From: Bacillota bacterium
GTDB lineage: Bacteria; Bacillota; Clostridia; Christensenellales; Aristaeellaceae
DNA length: 7,247 bases
Assembly: GCA_023392515.1 (NCBI GenBank)
Contig: JAEVYX010000100.1
Coordinates: forward strand, 1 to 7,247
Direction of reading: 5' to 3'
Shown piece by piece: positions 5,688 through 7,247 of this stretch. Position numbers and translations under genes: made by a program. The notes beneath the pieces are model-generated. The model saw nothing but the letters and a program-made list of their open reading frames with translations. It did no database searches and was not told where the DNA came from. How positions within the stretch are numbered: position 1 is the first letter of the stretch; the number at the start of each line of letters is the position of its first letter.

Positions 5688-6782
5688 TTACTTCACAGCA
5701 AGATCATCAATCTGAACAAAGCCGCGAATCGGCTGTACACCGACGCTTTCAATATACGCCCATTCACCCATGGCGGCCAGCCAATTGACATTCGTGTCTT
5801 GCTTAAGCGTTGCGATAGACGCTTGAGAATACAGCGGATCATCCGTCATACACACTTTGTTGGCCGCCACGGCCATGACCGGTGAAAAAGCCAATTCATC
5901 CACTTTGGCTTTTTGAGGAAGTGCATCCGCGGTAATCCAGCCGATGCGCATGTGGTCGCTGGTGATGTCATACTGGATCATGATCCACCCGTTTTCCTCT
6001 CCAAAGACCTGTATCCAGTCGTTTGTGCTGACGAGGGCCTTGCCGTTGCCAGCCCGGCCGTATTCCTCGCCCGGTCCCTGGTACACTTCATACTTTTTCC
6101 CCGATGTAAACTGAATCTTCTTCGCAGACAGCGTGCCCGACGGAATCTTGGGCGGATTGCTCAGCTTCTCCCTCGCTTCCTTCACCGTCTTTGGAAAGGC
6201 TGCGATGCTGAAGTAACGCAATTCCGTTTGATAGGTTCCATACACCCATACATCGATATCGCGATCTGTCCAGCCGGTATTATACAGGCGTAAAGCATTT
6301 TTAGCGGATGTATCATAAAACATGAAAGGATAATAGTTGTACAGATGCATAAGATGCCATGTGCCATCACCTTTTGGGGCCCAAATACAACAAGTTTCCA
6401 TGATCTCTTTATTTACCACATAATAGGACATGAATCCGGTATCCTGTTCCAATTTGCAAAGCAGAATGGGATCTTCAACCTGCGGCAGTGCAGCCGCATT
6501 ATGCCATTTGTACACCCACCCATCCTCTTTCCACCCGAAGGCGAGCAGATCATTTTTGCTGCCATTCTTAACAACAGCAAAGGCACATGCGCTGCTAGTG
6601 TGGATACCGCCCGGGTTTACCCAACCGGTGATCTCCCACACATTCCAGCGGCTGTTGCTGACATAGGTGCTAATGGCTTCAGGCACTTTTTCTAAGCCGT
6701 TCGTACCGGAACTGTCAGCAAGCGCACTTACATACGTAAGCAGTAAAACCATCACCATGGCAAGTAAGCGGAGCTTCTTCAT
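5688..6782 (-). CDS. Secreted protein with two C-terminal SH3b-like repeats
   Basis: The product is 364 residues. ATG 6782 has a perfect AGGAGGA (6791-6797 on the complement) at 8 nt; the longer frame to 6812 lacks this support. MKKLRLLAMVMVLLLTYVSA is a Sec signal peptide with a likely cut after ALA; there is no lipobox Cys, so the protein is exported and not lipidated. Residues ~35-215 are Trp/Tyr-rich and unrecognised (WNVWEITGWVNPGG..., WHLMHLYNYYPFMFYD), probably a beta-rich extracellular domain. Residues ~222-295 are a bacterial SH3 domain: YEVYQGPG at 231-238, then NGWIMIQYD and RIGWIT. Residues ~303-364 resemble a second SH3b unit (TDDPLYSQASI, GEWAYIES, RGFVQIDDL). SH3b domains often bind cell-wall peptides, so it may act at the envelope. 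No catalytic motif is visible. Confidence 0.75.
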   Translation of the reverse strand: MKKLRLLAMVMVLLLTYVSALADSSGTNGLEKVPEAISTYVSNSRWNVWEITGWVNPGGIHTSSACAFAVVKNGSKNDLLAFGWKEDGWVYKWHNAAALPQVEDPILLCKLEQDTGFMSYYVVNKEIMETCCIWAPKGDGTWHLMHLYNYYPFMFYDTSAKNALRLYNTGWTDRDIDVWVYGTYQTELRYFSIAAFPKTVKEAREKLSNPPKIPSGTLSAKKIQFTSGKKYEVYQGPGEEYGRAGNGKALVSTNDWIQVFGEENGWIMIQYDITSDHMRIGWITADALPQKAKVDELAFSPVMAVAANKVCMTDDPLYSQASIATLKQDTNVNWLAAMGEWAYIESVGVQPIRGFVQIDDLAVK

Positions 6783-6883
6783 ATTGGTATTCCTCCTGCC
6801 GTTGTGGTGCATCCTTAACTTTTTTTACTGAACCGGCTTTCTGGAATCCTTTTATAGTTGCATACTAAATAAATAGACGTATT

Positions 6884-6901
6884 GGATAGTTATAATTATC
6901 C
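6884..6901. promoter_or_regulatory. 18-bp near-palindrome upstream of the SH3b gene
   Basis: GGATAGTTA-TAATTATCC has one mismatched pair out of nine. It lies about 100 bp upstream of the SH3b protein's ATG, inside AT-rich DNA, and is itself flanked by TTGGAT (6882-6887) and ATCCAA (6907-6912). It resembles an operator, but the half-site spacing does not fit a standard Fur or PerR box. I could not find a convincing -35/-10 pair for the gene here. Confidence 0.4.
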
Positions 6902-6969
6902 TTTTAATCCAAATAATTTTTGTCTTGCTTCTGTTCGTAATGCATGGGGATTCCAGGCCATAAATCAAA

Positions 6970-6995
6970 GGAGAAGTGCAGCCAGGCACTTCCCC
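6970..6995 (-). terminator. Hairpin, possible minus-strand terminator
   Basis: Nine of ten positions pair between 6970-6979 and 6986-6995, with a 6-nt loop. On the complement, the stem is followed by CCTTTGATTTATGG, a weak T-rich tail. There is no T-tract on the plus strand. Its position just after the broken minus-strand frame (7010-7120) fits the 3' end of that former gene. Confidence 0.45.
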
Positions 6996-7009
6996 AATCC
7001 CTATTCAAC

Positions 7010-7120
7010 CTATTCAGTTTTGAACAAGTCATTTTCCCCGCGTATGAACTGCCGGATTTTCTCTTATGCTTCGGTACGATGCCGAGGAATGAAATACCCT
7101 ATAAAGCTTTCCTGGAGGGG
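7010..7120 (-). pseudogene. Possible gene 3' remnant cut by the IS element
   Basis: On the complement, the frame entering from the IS boundary reads PLQESFIGYFIPRHRTEA, then TAA (7066-7064), then in the same frame EKIRQFIRGENDLFKTE and TAG (7012-7010). Both halves look protein-like, and a terminator-like hairpin follows, which suggests the C-terminal end of a gene that lost its 5' part to the insertion and carries a nonsense change. The family is not recognised. The stretch is short, so chance is a real alternative; the first stop could also be the genuine end. Confidence 0.3.
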
Positions 7121-7145
7121 TGAACTGACCCCCAAAAGTTGGACA
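7121..7145. repeat. IS terminal inverted repeat (transposase 3' side)
   Basis: It begins TGAACTGACCCCCAAAA and continues to GTTGGACA at 7145. The 5'-TG tip and the CTG...GTTGGAC pattern match IS150-group ends. The chance meeting of GGGG at 7117-7120 with T7121 and ACCCC in the repeat forms a small dyad across the junction. Confidence 0.8.
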
Positions 7146-7155
7146 ATAATGCGAG

Positions 7156-7247
7156 TTAGGCAACCAGGAGGGTTTGACGTCTGTGTTCAGCGGGTGTCAG
7201 ACCCTTTAGCTTTTGTTTTAAGCGACGGTTGTTGTAGTAGTCGAGGT
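7156..7247 (-). CDS. IS3-family transposase OrfB, C-terminal 29 residues (partial)
   Basis: On the complement, the frame from the right edge reads LDYYNNRRLKQKLKGLTP and ends HRRQTLLVA before TAA (7158-7156). YYN-x-xR-x-K-x-KLKGLTP is the conserved C-terminus of IS3/IS150 OrfB integrases, just after the catalytic DDE domain. In these elements OrfB is made as an OrfAB fusion by programmed frameshifting and catalyses copy-out transposition. The catalytic residues are outside the window, so activity cannot be judged. Confidence 0.85.
   Translation of the reverse strand, partial: LDYYNNRRLKQKLKGLTPAEHRRQTLLVA

Larger units (their letters stand above)
7121..7247 (-). mobile_element. IS3-family (IS150-like) insertion sequence, partial
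   Basis: The element starts at a terminal inverted repeat beginning TGAACTGACCCCC and includes the 3' end of orfB read leftwards. The rest lies beyond the right edge. Thirty-five bases separate the repeat tip from the transposase stop, normal for this group. The target duplication cannot be judged without the other end; GGG or GGGG at 7117-7120 is the candidate. Confidence 0.85.

Noticed and set aside
6851..6912. TATAAA, TATAAC and TTGGAT elements as a promoter for the SH3b gene
   Set aside because: No pair of hexamers has an acceptable spacer with reasonable matches to consensus.
1..7247. CRISPR array, tRNA, rRNA or known riboswitch
   Set aside because: No regularly spaced direct repeats, tRNA cloverleaf or recognisable aptamer core was seen in reading the intergenic regions.

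Overview
The window looks like chromosomal DNA of a moderately GC-rich member of the Firmicutes (Clostridia, probably a gut lineage). This rests on the gene families present (RpiR/SIS regulator, OPA-type transporter, PHP phosphoesterase, secreted SH3b protein), AGGAGG-type ribosome binding sites, sigma-A promoters with extended -10 elements, and hairpin terminators with U-tracts. The assignment is inference; no rRNA or other phylogenetic marker is present.

Layout. (1) 1-628: a partial, very basic small ORF on the plus strand runs straight through a strong bidirectional terminator. It converges on a 64-residue minus-strand protein with a CxC...CxC segment and a ribbon-helix-helix-like pattern. 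A possible 41-codon ORF overlaps that gene's start by ATGA. (2) 629-2049: a monocistronic gene with its own promoter and terminator, encoding a 419-residue GT-A-like glycosyltransferase. (3) 2081-5660: a promoter with two 13-bp palindromes drives a tight three-gene operon: a PHP-family metal-dependent phosphoesterase with an extra N-terminal module, an OPA-family (GlpT/UhpT-like) transporter, and an RpiR-family regulator with a SIS domain. A bidirectional terminator ends it. (4) 5688-6782: a convergent minus-strand gene for a secreted protein with two C-terminal SH3b-like repeats. (5) 6783-7247: AT-rich intergenic DNA with an 18-bp near-palindrome, a hairpin, a broken reading frame, and the end of an IS3-family (IS150-like) element whose orfB 3' end leaves the window at the right edge.

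How the genes may work together. The operon reads as one unit. The OPA transporter would import a phosphorylated organic compound, the PHP enzyme would hydrolyse a phosphoester, and the RpiR/SIS protein would sense a sugar phosphate and bind the two palindromes at the operon's own promoter. The substrate cannot be read from the sequence. The other genes have separate signals and no evident link to the operon.

The observations I find most unusual are the small basic ORF whose stop codon lies beyond its terminator (the arrangement known for the ribosome-rescue genes arfA and brfA), the paired operators of the operon, and the Lys in place of the second phosphate-binding Arg in the transporter.
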